Assembly (NCBI RefSeq): GCF_014198245.1
Contig: NZ_JACIHE010000007.1
Span: 186,001 to 250,000, forward strand
From: Bradyrhizobium sp. cir1
GTDB lineage: Bacteria; Pseudomonadota; Alphaproteobacteria; Rhizobiales; Xanthobacteraceae
Direction: 5' to 3'
Length of the DNA stretch: 64,000 bases
In this document: one piece after another, positions 1 to 10,164 of the stretch
Layout: every line of letters starts with the position of its first letter
Position numbering within the stretch: the first letter of the stretch is position 1
Notes under the pieces: generated by a model
Database searches by the model: none
Told to the model about the DNA's origin: nothing
The model's input: only the letters and a program-made list of their open reading frames with translations
Made by a program: the position numbers and the translations under genes

Positions 1-997
1 CCACTTCATCGATCGATGATTGAATAAATGTGGTGGAGTCGTAGGCCACTTTCATCCTCACCGACGGCGGCAGGTTACGCTCAATTTCCGGAAACAGCGC
101 CCGAACGCCTTGCACTATGTTTAGCGGATTGCCCTGTGGGCTCGCCTGCACGCCGATAAAGACCGCGTGCTCGCCGTTCATCGTGACGCTAGTGTCTGTC
201 GTCTGCGCGGCAAGCTCGACCGTTGCAATGTCCTCCATGCGCACCAGTCCACCGTCATTGGCTTTGACGATCATGCGCTTGAAATCATCGACACTCCTCA
301 GATCTGTATTTGCCGTAACATCAGAGATAGTGAAATAGCCTTTGGTCTGACCGACCGCGGCCTGGAAGTTGTTAGCGGCAATTGCAGCCGAAACCTCAGC
401 CGGCGACACATCGTGCCCAGCCATTTTCGCAGGGTCGAGCCATAGCCGCATCGCAAAACTCTGGCCACCCAGCATCTCTGCAGTTGCGACCCCGTCGACC
501 GTTGAGATAACCGGTTGCACCACGCGCGAGAGGTAGTCGGAGATCGCGCTGGCCGCAAGTTCCTCGCTGGAGAAGGCAATAAACATGACAGCCGTGGCCT
601 GACCGGTCGACTTCGTGACGACAGGATCGTTTGATTCCTTAGGGATCAGGTATTTGACTGAGTTGACCTTGGAGAGCACCTCCGTGAGCGCTTCGTTGGA
701 GCTGAAATTAAGCTTGACATGAACTTGGATGGTCGAGGTACCAAGCACAGACGAGGAAGTGATGTAGTCGACGCCCTCGGCGGACGCGACTGCTTGCTCG
801 AGGGGAGTGGTGATGAACCCCTGGATCATGTCGGCGGAGGCACCAGGATAGGAAGTCGTGATATTGATGACCGTACTGGATAGCTTGGGATATTGCCGGA
901 TCGGCAGTAGGGTGGCGGCGCGCAGGCCGATCAGCAGGATCAGGAAACTGACGACGATAGACAATACCGGGCGTTTGATGAAAAGCTCGGTGGTCAT
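1..997 (-). CDS. RND multidrug efflux permease, 5' part (cut by window edge)
   Basis: Inner-membrane subunit of a tripartite RND (HAE1/AcrB-type) drug exporter. The minus-strand frame is open from an ATG at 997 to position 1, giving about 332 N-terminal residues. It begins MTTELFIKRPVLSIV, then a first membrane helix near residues 10-28, and continues into a porter domain with typical landmarks: SYPGASADMIQ, TPLEQAVASAEGVDYI, and later VVQPVISTVDGVA and IGVQASPQGNPL. Family members are about 1030-1050 residues, so roughly two thirds lie outside the window. An AAGGA sits about 10 nt before the ATG. The adaptor (membrane fusion) gene usually found directly upstream is not visible in the next several hundred bases. 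The gene borders the degenerate stretch and may belong to the same island. Confidence 0.9.
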   Translation of the reverse strand, partial: MTTELFIKRPVLSIVVSFLILLIGLRAATLLPIRQYPKLSSTVINITTSYPGASADMIQGFITTPLEQAVASAEGVDYITSSSVLGTSTIQVHVKLNFSSNEALTEVLSKVNSVKYLIPKESNDPVVTKSTGQATAVMFIAFSSEELAASAISDYLSRVVQPVISTVDGVATAEMLGGQSFAMRLWLDPAKMAGHDVSPAEVSAAIAANNFQAAVGQTKGYFTISDVTANTDLRSVDDFKRMIVKANDGGLVRMEDIATVELAAQTTDTSVTMNGEHAVFIGVQASPQGNPLNIVQGVRALFPEIERNLPPSVRMKVAYDSTTFIQSSIDEV

Positions 998-3556
998 GTC
1001 GACTCGTCCTTCGAAAGTGGGATGCAAATTCGCCGGCAACGTACACCAGCGAGGATCATCAATGCGGCGACTGTACTAAAGCCCCCAGCACAAGCGACGC
1101 GTTATTGGCTACTCTAAGGGCTCACACGCTCGCGAGCGCGGACGCTCTATCCTCCGCTTCCAATTTCGTCGCTCAAATAAATGCTATTCCGCTAATCTGG
1201 TGGCTGATCGCGATCTCGATAGTGGCACCTTCTAGAAAGCTCTTGCCCTTTTTGCGTGCAACAAGATGTTCGTCTCAACACCTGATTGGAACGCGCCGAC
1301 TTCTGGCAAGGCATCAGTTCAGACTTCGCACTGAACCGCAGATCGAATGATCCAGGTTCGACATCGAAAGTACAAACGATCTAACCGGCGCTCAACTCTA
1401 CAAAGGTAAGTGGGTGATATAGCATCGGCTACAAAATACTATACCAAGGTTTGTCGAATTGGCTGCTGATCGCCGCCGTAAGACTTGCGGGGTTTCCGAA
1501 CACAAGGTTCACGGCCCCACATATTTCGTGCGCACGCGCTGTCGCTTCGCTCACTCACGAACAAAGTAGTATCGGCGCTCGCCCTCTGCTACCAGCTCGG
1601 TACGCCTCTCGTAACAGTGGCTTGAGCGTTTCTTTCAGCTCGATATACTGCGCACGGTTTGGCTACTCATTGTGCTACCGAGTGGTCTCACAGACATCCT
1701 ATTCGAACCACTTGCCCCCGCTGCGACCCCTCTAGAAGCGCGCGTATGCGCGCAGCGATCTCCCGTGCTTCCTTCGGCCGCAGGTTGGGCTTCATGCAAT
1801 CGAGTATGGCTAGCATCGCCTGAACTTCGTCGATGTTAAATGCGGCGGCGTTGCGATCTGATCGTCCCAGAGACTGATCGGCGGCACGGGCTTGATTGGC
1901 CGCAAGCACCGCAAGGGCTTGCGACCGCAAGGACGTGATATGCCGCTCGAATACATGCATTTGTTGGCCTGTAGCTGCCCTGTGGGCATGGTGCCGCAAG
2001 CGCTGGCGGCCAACCCCGTCGCGAAGACTGGAGCTGGCCACCTTTGCTCCCGTGAGGCTCAAATTCTCAAGGCTATCAACTTGTATCTTCTAGAAGTACC
2101 GAAGGGCACCTACCAAAATCGGTCGGCCCCACCCCTCATCGGCAGCTCTCTAGGTTGGGGCCTTGCTTGGGAGAAACACCAGCATGTCCAGACAGGTGCG
2201 CTTTGCATGAACAAGAATGACGGGCCAAACACGCATGTGAGACGCAAGAATGTTGACGAAGTAAATCCAGACGGAACGCGATAGAAGCAGTCCCTTTGGA
2301 AAGATTATCCGAGACGCCGAAAGCCACGATAGGGAGTACCACGTTGAAGAATCGGCAACGCAGTCGGCGCCGTCGTCGCCACAAATGGCGGACACAATTG
2401 CACCAAGACAACAGCGGACGGGCTTCGCAGGCAATCTCCTCCCCTCCAGAGGGTTGGTGATGATTGATCGGAAGCAGTGCGGCGCGACTCGGCGTCGTTT
2501 GGTTGCACTACTGGAGCAGACGCTGTCACTGCCTGCCTCTACTGCTAGTTGAACTTGACACTCCGCGCTCGCCCCCCCACGGGGCAGCGCTGTCCCTGCA
2601 ACCCCGCTAACCGGCTCCAAGCTCAGCTAGCGGTGGCAAGATGCTGATCGGGAGCTCCGCAAAACGAGTAATACTGCCAGAACGAGACCTAACCCGAGTT
2701 GGAAGCGGTGCGAACGGGTCGACGCCTGACGGCCTGGGGGCATCATGAGGCACGATCCCTGCCGCATCCGCGGTGCAATGAGCTTAACGGAAGCGTAACT
2801 CGGCACATGGTGGTCCTTCAGCTCATGCGCTGTCCCTGCCACGCCCCCGTTAAACCCAATGATTGTTTATCGGGGCTGGCTTACAGAAAGCTGACAGACC
2901 TGCGCAGCAATTTACATAACGAAAAGTGGCCCCATGTGGCTGCTTGCCGCCAGAGCAATATCGACGTTTCCGCGTCAGACAGTAGCCACCCGGCATGCTT
3001 GCGATCACCGGCAGCCGCTCCGGGGCGACGCGCCGGATGGCGCGCAGCCAATCCACTGAACGTTTATGTCTGATTGACCTTACGCCCCCGGCCCGTGGGC
3101 CGTCGCCTCAGGGTACGGTGGGACTTTAGCGATAGAGCGTCCTCGGGTGACCTACCAGCATTGGTGGTCATGCACAGCAATCGAGAAACTGTTGGTCAAA
3201 CTTGAAGAGCGAGCGGGTTAACGCCGCTCAGTCCTCCAGAGCGATCAGACGACGCCAGGGCGCCGCTATCTCGCCGTATCTCTTCTTCAGCTGCGGTAAA
3301 TAAAAAAGACCGAGCACATCCAAAAGCGCGGCTAACCGCAGCACTCGTCGATCAAGCGGGGTGCGTTCTTGGCCGCCTAGCCTTCTACGCGAGCGATCTT
3401 GCGTTCGCTGAATCGTTCCCCACCCACCTGCGATGACGAGTTCGCGCGTCGGTCGATCTGTGAAGCGAAAGAATTCTTCTCAACCTTCTTCGGGCACCAA
3501 TGACGCTGATCCCGGACTGATTGGCCCTGCTCGGCCAGAAATTAGCGTTGACGACG
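998..3556. other. Gene-poor, probably degenerate DNA
   Basis: No open frame here has the codon bias, ribosome-binding site or recognisable motifs of a real gene, and base composition is visibly less GC-rich than after position 9500. One stop-to-stop stretch on the minus strand (about 3228-3479) could be the C-terminal end of a lost gene: it ends in a plausible amphipathic sequence (LLDVLGLFYLPQLKKRYGEI) but has no start codon. A minus-strand frame at 1688-2062 (ending LRPKEAREIAARIRALLEG) is another possible remnant. I cannot assign either. Confidence 0.5.
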
Positions 3557-3832
3557 TTAGGCCATGGCTTTTATTCTCTTCGACCAGTTCAACGCGGTAC
3601 GCTCGCCCATTTGCGCCGCCGTATCATACCAGAAGTGTACTCGCGCCCCAACCGAAAGCGAGACGTCGCAATTGATCACGGTTCGGTCTGTGAAATAATA
3701 ATCGCGCGTCTCGCCATCGGCATGCAGGAGGCCATAGTAGCCGCGATCGTTCGGCTTGATCTTGACGACTCGGCCAAGCGTTTCAGGCAATGGCAGAAGC
3801 CGAACGTTCCGCGCGCGCGGATTTCGACCCAT
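3557..3832 (-). CDS. Small hypothetical protein, possible OB-fold
   Basis: This 91-residue frame begins MGRNPRARN; the frame stays open upstream to an ATG at 3919. Its middle (GRVVKIKPNDRGYYGLL, later YYFTDRTV and LSVGARVHFWYD) has the alternating pattern of a cold-shock or S1-like beta barrel: a short strand, a Gly/aromatic-rich turn, then hydrophobic strands. That fold assignment is by eye only. No clear Shine-Dalgarno precedes either start. It follows another small minus-strand frame after 22 nt, so the two could be a remnant operon. It may equally be chance coding in a decayed region. Confidence 0.33.
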   Translation of the reverse strand: MGRNPRARNVRLLPLPETLGRVVKIKPNDRGYYGLLHADGETRDYYFTDRTVINCDVSLSVGARVHFWYDTAAQMGERTALNWSKRIKAMA

Positions 3833-3854
3833 ACGTCGTATGCCATAGTCGAAG

Positions 3855-4037
3855 CTAACCCTCGTATGCGGCGCGTCTATCTCGCTCGCGCCGCAGCCGA
3901 ACCAGATCGCGCTCGTCAAAGTAGACGGTTAGCTCACGGTCGCACCCCTTACCAAGCGCCGCGTCGACGATATCGTCGTAGTGCCGGCTCCGATTGTTGC
4001 GGTCTTCGGGGAAGACAATGATTCGACCCTCAGCCAT
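3855..4037 (-). CDS. Small hypothetical protein
   Basis: A 60-residue charged frame starting MAEGRIIVFPEDRN and rich in Arg and Asp, with a C-terminal basic/acidic helix (DLVRLRRERDRRAAYEG). It lies directly upstream of the possible OB-fold protein on the same strand. No ribosome-binding site is seen and I recognise no family. Listed because it is the more protein-like of the overlapping frames here; it may be a remnant. Confidence 0.25.
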   Translation of the reverse strand: MAEGRIIVFPEDRNNRSRHYDDIVDAALGKGCDRELTVYFDERDLVRLRRERDRRAAYEG

Positions 4038-7000
4038 GAGAGAAACTCGCGATCTCGTTTCAGGGAACCGGAGATTGCGTCAAACTCGGTACTGGCTTCA
4101 CTTCGAAGCGGCCGCTCAGCCACGAACGAATCAAACTTTTCAGGTGCGTCGGGGTGTCGCCGCCCCAGGAACCTCGGTCGAAAAATCGGTGGAAGCGCGA
4201 CACTGCCGCGACGCTGTCTCCATTGCGTTGCGACATTGGGTTTCGTGGTCACCTCAGCAGGGTTCTAGTTCTCGTCGGTTCATAAACCAATGTTTCAGCG
4301 TCGAGCACCGGTATCGGGCGCTGCTTAGCGCCGGCATGTTTACGTACAAGCATTAAAGCCCCTCGCTACACCGCGGCCTTTGCCGGCGATATACCTCTCA
4401 GCGCTGTTCGCGATTCCGGCAGCCTTCTCGTTCCCGGGCGCCTTCACGCCCCTTGCTTTTCGACAGACCAATGTGTGGCCGACCACGGATTGCGCAGCGA
4501 GCATTGGGTCGGAGCTTTTGTTACTCGGGCTAAGGTTTGCAGCGAGCTTCCCGCCGTTGTGGAGCGCAGTTGCGCGATGAAGTTCGCGGCGAACAGCTCG
4601 ATGTCAGGCAGAGCCTTTGGTTTGCAGAGAGGCGCAAGCGTCTGCATGCTCCTCTTATCCTTGAGCATCGGTCAACTCCTTCTCTCGCGGGCGACCAAAC
4701 AGTGTGCGTTCCCAAAAGGAAACGCGAGTAACGCGATGACGGCTATGCGTGCCACAATGCAGCTAGGCTTTTTGCGTACAGTCAGCGCATCGCTCTGAAT
4801 TCCGCAGGATCTTTCGATCCCGAGAATTCGCGCGGCCTCAACTTATGTGGCTGCGAAGCGATCAGTCTTGATGTTATCTGTGTTCGCATAGCTTTGGAAT
4901 TCGCGTCTGCCGGTTCGTCAACGGCATGCCACCATTTTGCTTCGTCGGGACTCGGCGGAACAACTGGTAATATTGCAAAGTGCGAATGTGCGGGATCGGC
5001 TGCGAAAATTGGCGCGGAAGAGAACGCTGCGTCGGCGGCCTTAGGGTTTGCCACGATTTACTTTGCGACCACGGTCGGAAAGGAGCTTGTAGCTGCGCAA
5101 CGCTCCGTTTGACTATTTGATTTACGCGTTTACCTCTTCGCTCTCGCCAAAAATCTCGACTCATCGGTGAGATCTGTACTTGCTGCAAAGGTCCGCTCGC
5201 CTGCCGGACCGCAAAGGCGCGCATCAATCGGCGGGCGCTTGGCGGAACCAGCATACTTCGGCCTCCTCTTCAGCTTAGGCGGGGTCGAGGGGGCAGTGAC
5301 CTATCGGATCTAAGAGGGCGCAAGCCGACGTCGCTCGTCGAGATCAGAGCCGCTGTCCATTGGGTGAAAGAGGCGATCTCGTGGGCGCTCGGTATCGTTG
5401 GGGAGCGCCTCAACTCATGATGACATTGGCCAAAGAACGTGTCGGCCCACTTATGCAGCAGATCGCGATAGTTACGCACCGCAGCGTAACTGGCTGCCAG
5501 CCGTTCAGCGTTTCGAGGTTCTGGCTGACAGGAATCGACGAGCAGGAATCGGATACGGCTAACCGGTTATTGTTTTGAAGTATTCCGAGCCCGGAAGGTC
5601 TAGAACTAGAGGGAAGGCAGCGCGGGCCGGCTCTGCGCGCTGTTCAAAGCGGCTGTAACTACCGGCTCCGCGCTGCCAGCGAAGTTAAATGACGACGTGA
5701 CTCGGCGCTCGTCGAAGAGGCCCTTGGAAAGCGCTGTCCCTATCACGTGCGCCACTAACTCCGCTCGCCAGCGTCACGGCATTGCAACGCTGCCACCTCG
5801 CACCCTTGGGCGGCTGCCCCAGGGCGCTCTGCCTTTTACCGTCGAGAAGTCCCGCAAGCCACCTGTCAGACTTAGTCGGTTGCGCTGGTTTACGAAGGAG
5901 AAGCTGGAGTGAAAACGACTCGTTGTGCCGACCAACCTGCCCCCGCCCCCACAGGAGGCCGGATCTGATTCGCGACTTCCGCATCATTGGAGCGCACGTG
6001 AAAGCCACCGGCCCTCTTTCAGGAATATCAAAATGTCAGAACCTGAAGGCGTTTCGCAGAATTCGCTATAAGCCCTCCATTTGAGACAAAATTCGGCAGA
6101 AAATCGTACCGCGCCCTATACTTACGGTGGTTGCGCCAATCCCCTATGAGAGTCTGTGTAAATTTCTCTTCCAAACCGGGGGGCTTCGGAAAAGGAATGA
6201 CGGTCCGATCATTGTCGCGATCAAACTGCGCCTTTCCAACTCACCAAAACTTTCTTTCAACACATCTATGCCAAGTACCATGGCTTGTCCTATCAAGCTG
6301 GAAAGCTGCATGCCCACATATCGCAGCCGCCTCTAAGCGGCGGCGCCTGTAGGAATAATGGGCAATCTGGATTGTAGAGTAGAAAAGTCCCGCAAGGCAC
6401 CTGCCAGATTTTATAGCTTCACACGACGTTAGCCGTCATGAGTTGTCGCACCAACATGCGCGTTTACTCCGCTAATCCCGGGCAGGTTGAACTTCCCCGC
6501 TGCTCCAATGGGTCCCCGGATGGATAGCTGATTACGGTGCCTCCTCAGCCTAGATTGCCCGCGGTGCTTCTCACCTCAGATAAGCAAGTGTGATGGGTTC
6601 TGGGATCTGGCGCTGAGGTCGATCGTACAGCGGTCATTCGATGCGCACCACGGCTGCCGCGAGCAATACCGCTAATTGTAAACCGTCTAGAACGGCGCGA
6701 CAGTCGATCCGTCCTCCGCGGTGGCGGACGTATTGAAGACGCATCAGAGCTCATCGGCACGATGAGACCCCCAATCCTCGGTGCAAACGGGAGTAAGAAT
6801 GGTCGCATCAAAGTCCCTTTAACAACGAGTTTGGTACGGTCGCTGCCTTTGGCCGTCACAGAGAGGCATGTAAGGACATCAATTCATCGGACCTTCGGGC
6901 CTCATCCTGTGGCTCGCCATTCCCGCCTCTCGTCGGTGCATCTTTCGCTCATGGGAACAAGGGTCGTGGGCCAGCGAAAGGCATCGATTTCGTCAAAGAT

Positions 7001-7741
7001 CGGTAGCTATGGTGCTCTTCGCTTGTTCGAACGCCTATTTCATCGAGGAAGTTATCTGGTGGCGAAGGGCCCACGAGGTAACTTCGTCAAACTTGAAGGT
7101 TGTCTCTCGACGTCGGTGACGATTGTGTCGAGCGCGTGGGTCTTACCGTGTGCCGCCGGTCCCTAGACCAAGATGCCGTTCGTAAGCTCTAACTGCAGCG
7201 AACAATATAGTTCCCGACGCGCTTGGCTCATCAGGTACGGCGAGATTGTCGGGTAAGGCAAGAAGCTTCGGGTGCCACGCACTATCCACCACCTCCTCGC
7301 CTACGGTCTAGCTACGGGCTCCAATCAGAGCGAACTGGTGGCGAAATCGATAGCTGGAACAGAGTCCCGTGACGGAGCCCGGAGTTTCCACCCTGGTATT
7401 CGCTAGATTAAGTCGATATGCCCTTCCCAGCAGTACCAATTCGGCGCAAGCAAAGCCGTTCGCTGCTCTCTTTTTCTTCGCTTAAGCATCCGATTGCACG
7501 ACGAGCTCATAGCGGCCGTTGCACTTAGTTATCATCCGAGCAGGATGCTCGAGATGATCAGCCCCCACCACCTCTTTTCGACTGGCGCCAGCGCAGGTGC
7601 GTGCACCTCGTTGAGCCGCGCGATGGCCTAGAGGCTCGATCGTGCGGGAAGCTGATCGCAAATTTTTCTTGCAGACGAATCCAGACAAGGCGATCTTACG
7701 TCTCGCGCGAGTACTTGCTCGTGTGGCCGCGAGGGAAGATC
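4038..7741. other. Gene-poor, degenerate island interior
   Basis: About 3.7 kb with no convincing intact gene. On the minus strand at about 7095-7200 a frame reads ELTNGILV, an in-frame TAG, then GPAAHGKTHALDTIV; this resembles the Walker A region of a GspE/PilB-type secretion ATPase broken by a stop codon. A roughly 30-nt sequence around 5850-5880 (containing agtcccgcaag) recurs imperfectly at 6385-6415 in the same direction, which may mark old mobile-element debris. Other frames show no recognisable domains. Confidence 0.5.
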
Positions 7742-9457
7742 ATGAAAGAGAGCTCGCCAATCGAAGAGACGACAAGGAAAAGAGCGACGATCTATGCTCG
7801 ATTCTCAACCGATCTGCAGAACGAGCGATCGATTGAGGATCAGCTTTCACTTTGTCAAAGCTATGCCGAGCGCGAAGGTTTAACTGTTGTCAGTACCCAT
7901 GAAGATCGGGCTCGTTCAGGCGGGTCCGTCATGGGCCGCGATGGCCTTCTGCGGATGTTGGACCAGGCGCGAGAGAGATCCTTCGACGTGGTAATCGTCG
8001 AAGCGCTCGATCGCCTCTCTCGCGATATGGAAGATCTCGCTGGCATTCATAAGCGGCTGTCATTTCTCGGGATCGAGATCCGGGCGGTCCACGAGGGAGT
8101 CGTTAACACCGTGCTGGTCGGCCTTCGCGGTTTGGTCGGACAACTCTATCGTGAGGACAATGCGCACAAAGTGCGTCGCGGCCAAGCGGGGCGGGTCAAG
8201 CAAGGTTTGGCTGGCGGCGGCCTGACATACGGGTACGCCGCGGTCACTGGAAGAAGTGGCGAACGAGTGGTTGTCGAGGCCGAGGCACAAGTGATCAAGC
8301 GCATATTTCAGGAATATGTGGACGGTCGTACGCCTCGGGAAATCGCGCATGATCTCAATAGGGAGAGGGTATCACCTCCGCGGGGGCGAGCCTGGAATGC
8401 CTCAACAATCAATGGCAATCATGAGAGGGGCGCCGGCATTCTGCTGAACGAACTTTATATGGGACGCCTTATCTGGAACAAAGTCAGGATGGTGAAAGAT
8501 CCCGACTCGGGAAAGCGCCTGTCACGACCGAATCCGAGGAGTGACTGGCAGATCGCTGAAGTGCCACATCTTGCAATTGTCAGTCCAGAGTTGTTCACAG
8601 CCGCCCAGCAACGCAAAGGGGAGCGCAGCCACGGCCACCCCAGCCATCAACGTCGGCCCCGTAGGATGCTATCTGGCTTACTCCGTTGCGGTTCATGCGG
8701 CTCGGGTATGGCAACGAATGGACGGGACAAATCGGGGCGCGTTCGGATTCGCTGCTCGGCGGCCACCGAAAGTGGCACGTGTCCTGACGCCAAGACGTTC
8801 TATTTAGACACGGTCGAGAGTGCAGTCCTCAGCGGGCTAAAGGCCGAATTGCGCGCGCCGAAGGTTCTTTCGGAGTACGTGCACACATATCTCGAGGAGC
8901 GGAAGCGCCTCGCAGCTACATCAAACGCAAAACGGCAGCGCCTTGAGCAGCAGCTTGGGCAATTAAACCGGGAGATCGAACGACTGGTGGATGCGATCGC
9001 AAAAGGACATGGCGATCCGTCTGTTCTCGGACCGCGATCAACCGCACTGGATGCCGAACGAAAGCGGATATCCGAGGAGTTGCAGAGTGAACCGCTCGCC
9101 CCGAAGGAAGTCGCGCTACATCCGGCCACCCTCAAACGATACGAGGAGCAACTCGGTCGGCTTGAAGAATCACTAGCAAAAGGTGTCAGTGCGGGCGACG
9201 GAGAGGCCGCAGAAGCCATCAGAGACCTGGTCGAGACGGTCACTGTGTTCCGCGATCCAACGCGCGGTGGTGTAGCTGTGAAGATAGCAGGCCGGCTAAA
9301 TGCCCTGCTCGGGGAAAGGGCCTATCCCAACCAAGTCGAAGGAGTGTGGGGAAAGGTGGTAGCGGGAGGGCGCTACCGCCAATCCCCCCAAGACGACGCG
9401 TCGGGGGTAAAGGTGGTAGCGGGGGAGGGACTCGAACCCCCGACCCCAGGATTATGA
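7742..9457 (+). CDS. Large serine recombinase (island integrase/excisionase)
   Basis: Site-specific DNA recombinase, 571 residues from the ATG at 7742; the frame is open further upstream but the extra residues are not family-like. The N-terminal resolvase domain (about 14-160) has the catalytic motif YARFSTDLQ with Ser22 as nucleophile and the arginine-rich EALDRLSRD segment. A recombinase domain follows (about 175-290), then a zinc ribbon (CGSCGSG ... RCSAATESGTC) and a charged coiled coil (about 380-440). This is the large-serine-recombinase layout used by phages and ICEs. The last 15 codons overlap the tRNA-Met gene on the opposite strand, and the stop codon is the complement of bases in its anticodon loop, so the present C-terminus was probably created by integration. 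The surrounding island looks decayed but this gene has no visible lesion. Confidence 0.9.
   Translation: MKESSPIEETTRKRATIYARFSTDLQNERSIEDQLSLCQSYAEREGLTVVSTHEDRARSGGSVMGRDGLLRMLDQARERSFDVVIVEALDRLSRDMEDLAGIHKRLSFLGIEIRAVHEGVVNTVLVGLRGLVGQLYREDNAHKVRRGQAGRVKQGLAGGGLTYGYAAVTGRSGERVVVEAEAQVIKRIFQEYVDGRTPREIAHDLNRERVSPPRGRAWNASTINGNHERGAGILLNELYMGRLIWNKVRMVKDPDSGKRLSRPNPRSDWQIAEVPHLAIVSPELFTAAQQRKGERSHGHPSHQRRPRRMLSGLLRCGSCGSGMATNGRDKSGRVRIRCSAATESGTCPDAKTFYLDTVESAVLSGLKAELRAPKVLSEYVHTYLEERKRLAATSNAKRQRLEQQLGQLNREIERLVDAIAKGHGDPSVLGPRSTALDAERKRISEELQSEPLAPKEVALHPATLKRYEEQLGRLEESLAKGVSAGDGEAAEAIRDLVETVTVFRDPTRGGVAVKIAGRLNALLGERAYPNQVEGVWGKVVAGGRYRQSPQDDASGVKVVAGEGLEPPTPGL
9352..9366 (+). repeat. 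Inner copy of tRNA-Met 3'-end repeat
   Basis: The 15-nt sequence aaaggtggtagcggg occurs here and again at 9409-9423, exactly 57 bp apart, and both copies are read as KVVAG in the recombinase frame. The second copy includes the last 10 bases of the tRNA gene with its CCA. This copy may be a relict attachment site left by an earlier insertion, or a local duplication. Confidence 0.6.
9409..9423 (+). repeat. tRNA-overlapping copy of the repeat, candidate att site
   Basis: This copy of aaaggtggtagcggg covers the CCA end, discriminator base and part of the acceptor stem of the tRNA-Met gene. Its place between recombinase and intact tRNA is where an island attachment junction is expected. The distal partner site would lie left of the window. 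Confidence 0.5.
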
Positions 9458-9490
9458 TTCCCGTGCTCTAACCAGCTGAGCTACCCCGCC
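9414..9490 (-). tRNA. tRNA-Met (anticodon CAT)
   Basis: Folds as a complete 77-nt cloverleaf including an encoded CCA. The acceptor stem is GGCGGGG/CCCCGCT (first pair G-U), the D arm is GCTC/GAGC, the anticodon stem is CGGGA/TCCTG around loop ATCATAA (anticodon CAT), the T stem is GGGGG/CCCTC with loop TTCGAGT, and the discriminator is A. The G1 acceptor pairing and D-loop fit elongator rather than initiator Met, though a tRNA-Ile2 with modified C34 cannot be excluded by eye. Its 3' end faces the serine recombinase and is probably the island insertion point. Confidence 0.93.
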
Positions 9491-9689
9491 ACAGGGTCGC
9501 GAACGGCGAAACGGCCGATCTCGCGAACGCGCGGCATATAAGGAAGGGGGCGGCGGGAAGTCAAGCAAAGTGGCGGCGATTGATGGGGTGAATTCGCTGA
9601 CGAAATCGCCCTGTTTGGGGGCCGATCTCGCCCTATTTCTCGCACCAGACTCGCGGAGCGCCCCCTCACCCGAAATCCGCATCCGCCAA

Positions 9690-9736
9690 GGCTTCCGCCT
9701 TCGCTAAAGCTTCGGCGGACAAGTCGGCGGGACAAG
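9690..9736. repeat. Short intergenic repeat module
   Basis: A near-palindromic segment (ttccgccttcgct ... agcttcggcggacaagtcg). A similar module (cttccgccttcgct ... cggcggacaagtcg) is embedded in the repeat at 45600-45640, so it is a dispersed element rather than part of a gene. Confidence 0.5.
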
Positions 9737-9763
9737 CGCGGGGAGAGGCAAAGGAGAAACCGC

Positions 9764-10120
9764 CTATTTCGGCCTCACATTCGGGTCGCCGCCGGGGCTG
9801 CCGGGGGGCGGGATGACCGGGGTGTTGGCGCCGGAGTCGGGGGCCGGGGCGTGCATTTCGGGGTCGACGCCCGAGGGCGGGCAGATCACGCCGTCGGATT
9901 TTGCGAGCTTGTCGCCGAGCGGTTCCCGGGACTGGCCGGTGGTGGTGCCATCGGCCTGGCGGTTCGGGCGGTCCTGCGGCGTGCAATTGGCCGCATGCTG
10001 CGGGGATGGCGGCGCGGTCTGTTGCGGCGGCGTCGCCGGGGCGGGCGGGGCCTGCGCGATCGCACTGCCGGAGGCGGCGATGAGGAGGCTTGCCAGGATG
10101 ATGTTTGATGTCGTGCGCAT
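9764..10120 (-). CDS. Secreted Pro-rich hypothetical protein
   Basis: A 118-residue protein starting MRTTSNIILASLLIAASG, a clear Sec signal peptide with likely cleavage after AIAQA. The mature part is low-complexity and rich in Pro, Ala, Gln and Gly (PPAPATPPQQTAPPSP, later PPPGSPGGDPN) with two cysteines. The start at 10120 was preferred to an ATG 52 codons upstream because it puts the signal peptide at the N-terminus and avoids overlap with the methyltransferase gene. It is probably a periplasmic or surface protein. I recognise no family. Confidence 0.7.
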   Translation of the reverse strand: MRTTSNIILASLLIAASGSAIAQAPPAPATPPQQTAPPSPQHAANCTPQDRPNRQADGTTTGQSREPLGDKLAKSDGVICPPSGVDPEMHAPAPDSGANTPVIPPPGSPGGDPNVRPK

Positions 10121-10164
10121 GGGAGGAAAACGCGCCGGCCTTGGCGCGCGTTCCCATCGCGCGA

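Noticed and set aside
7601-7741. Upstream extension of the serine recombinase
   Set aside because: The 47 extra residues lack family similarity; the Met at 7742 sits just before the resolvase domain.
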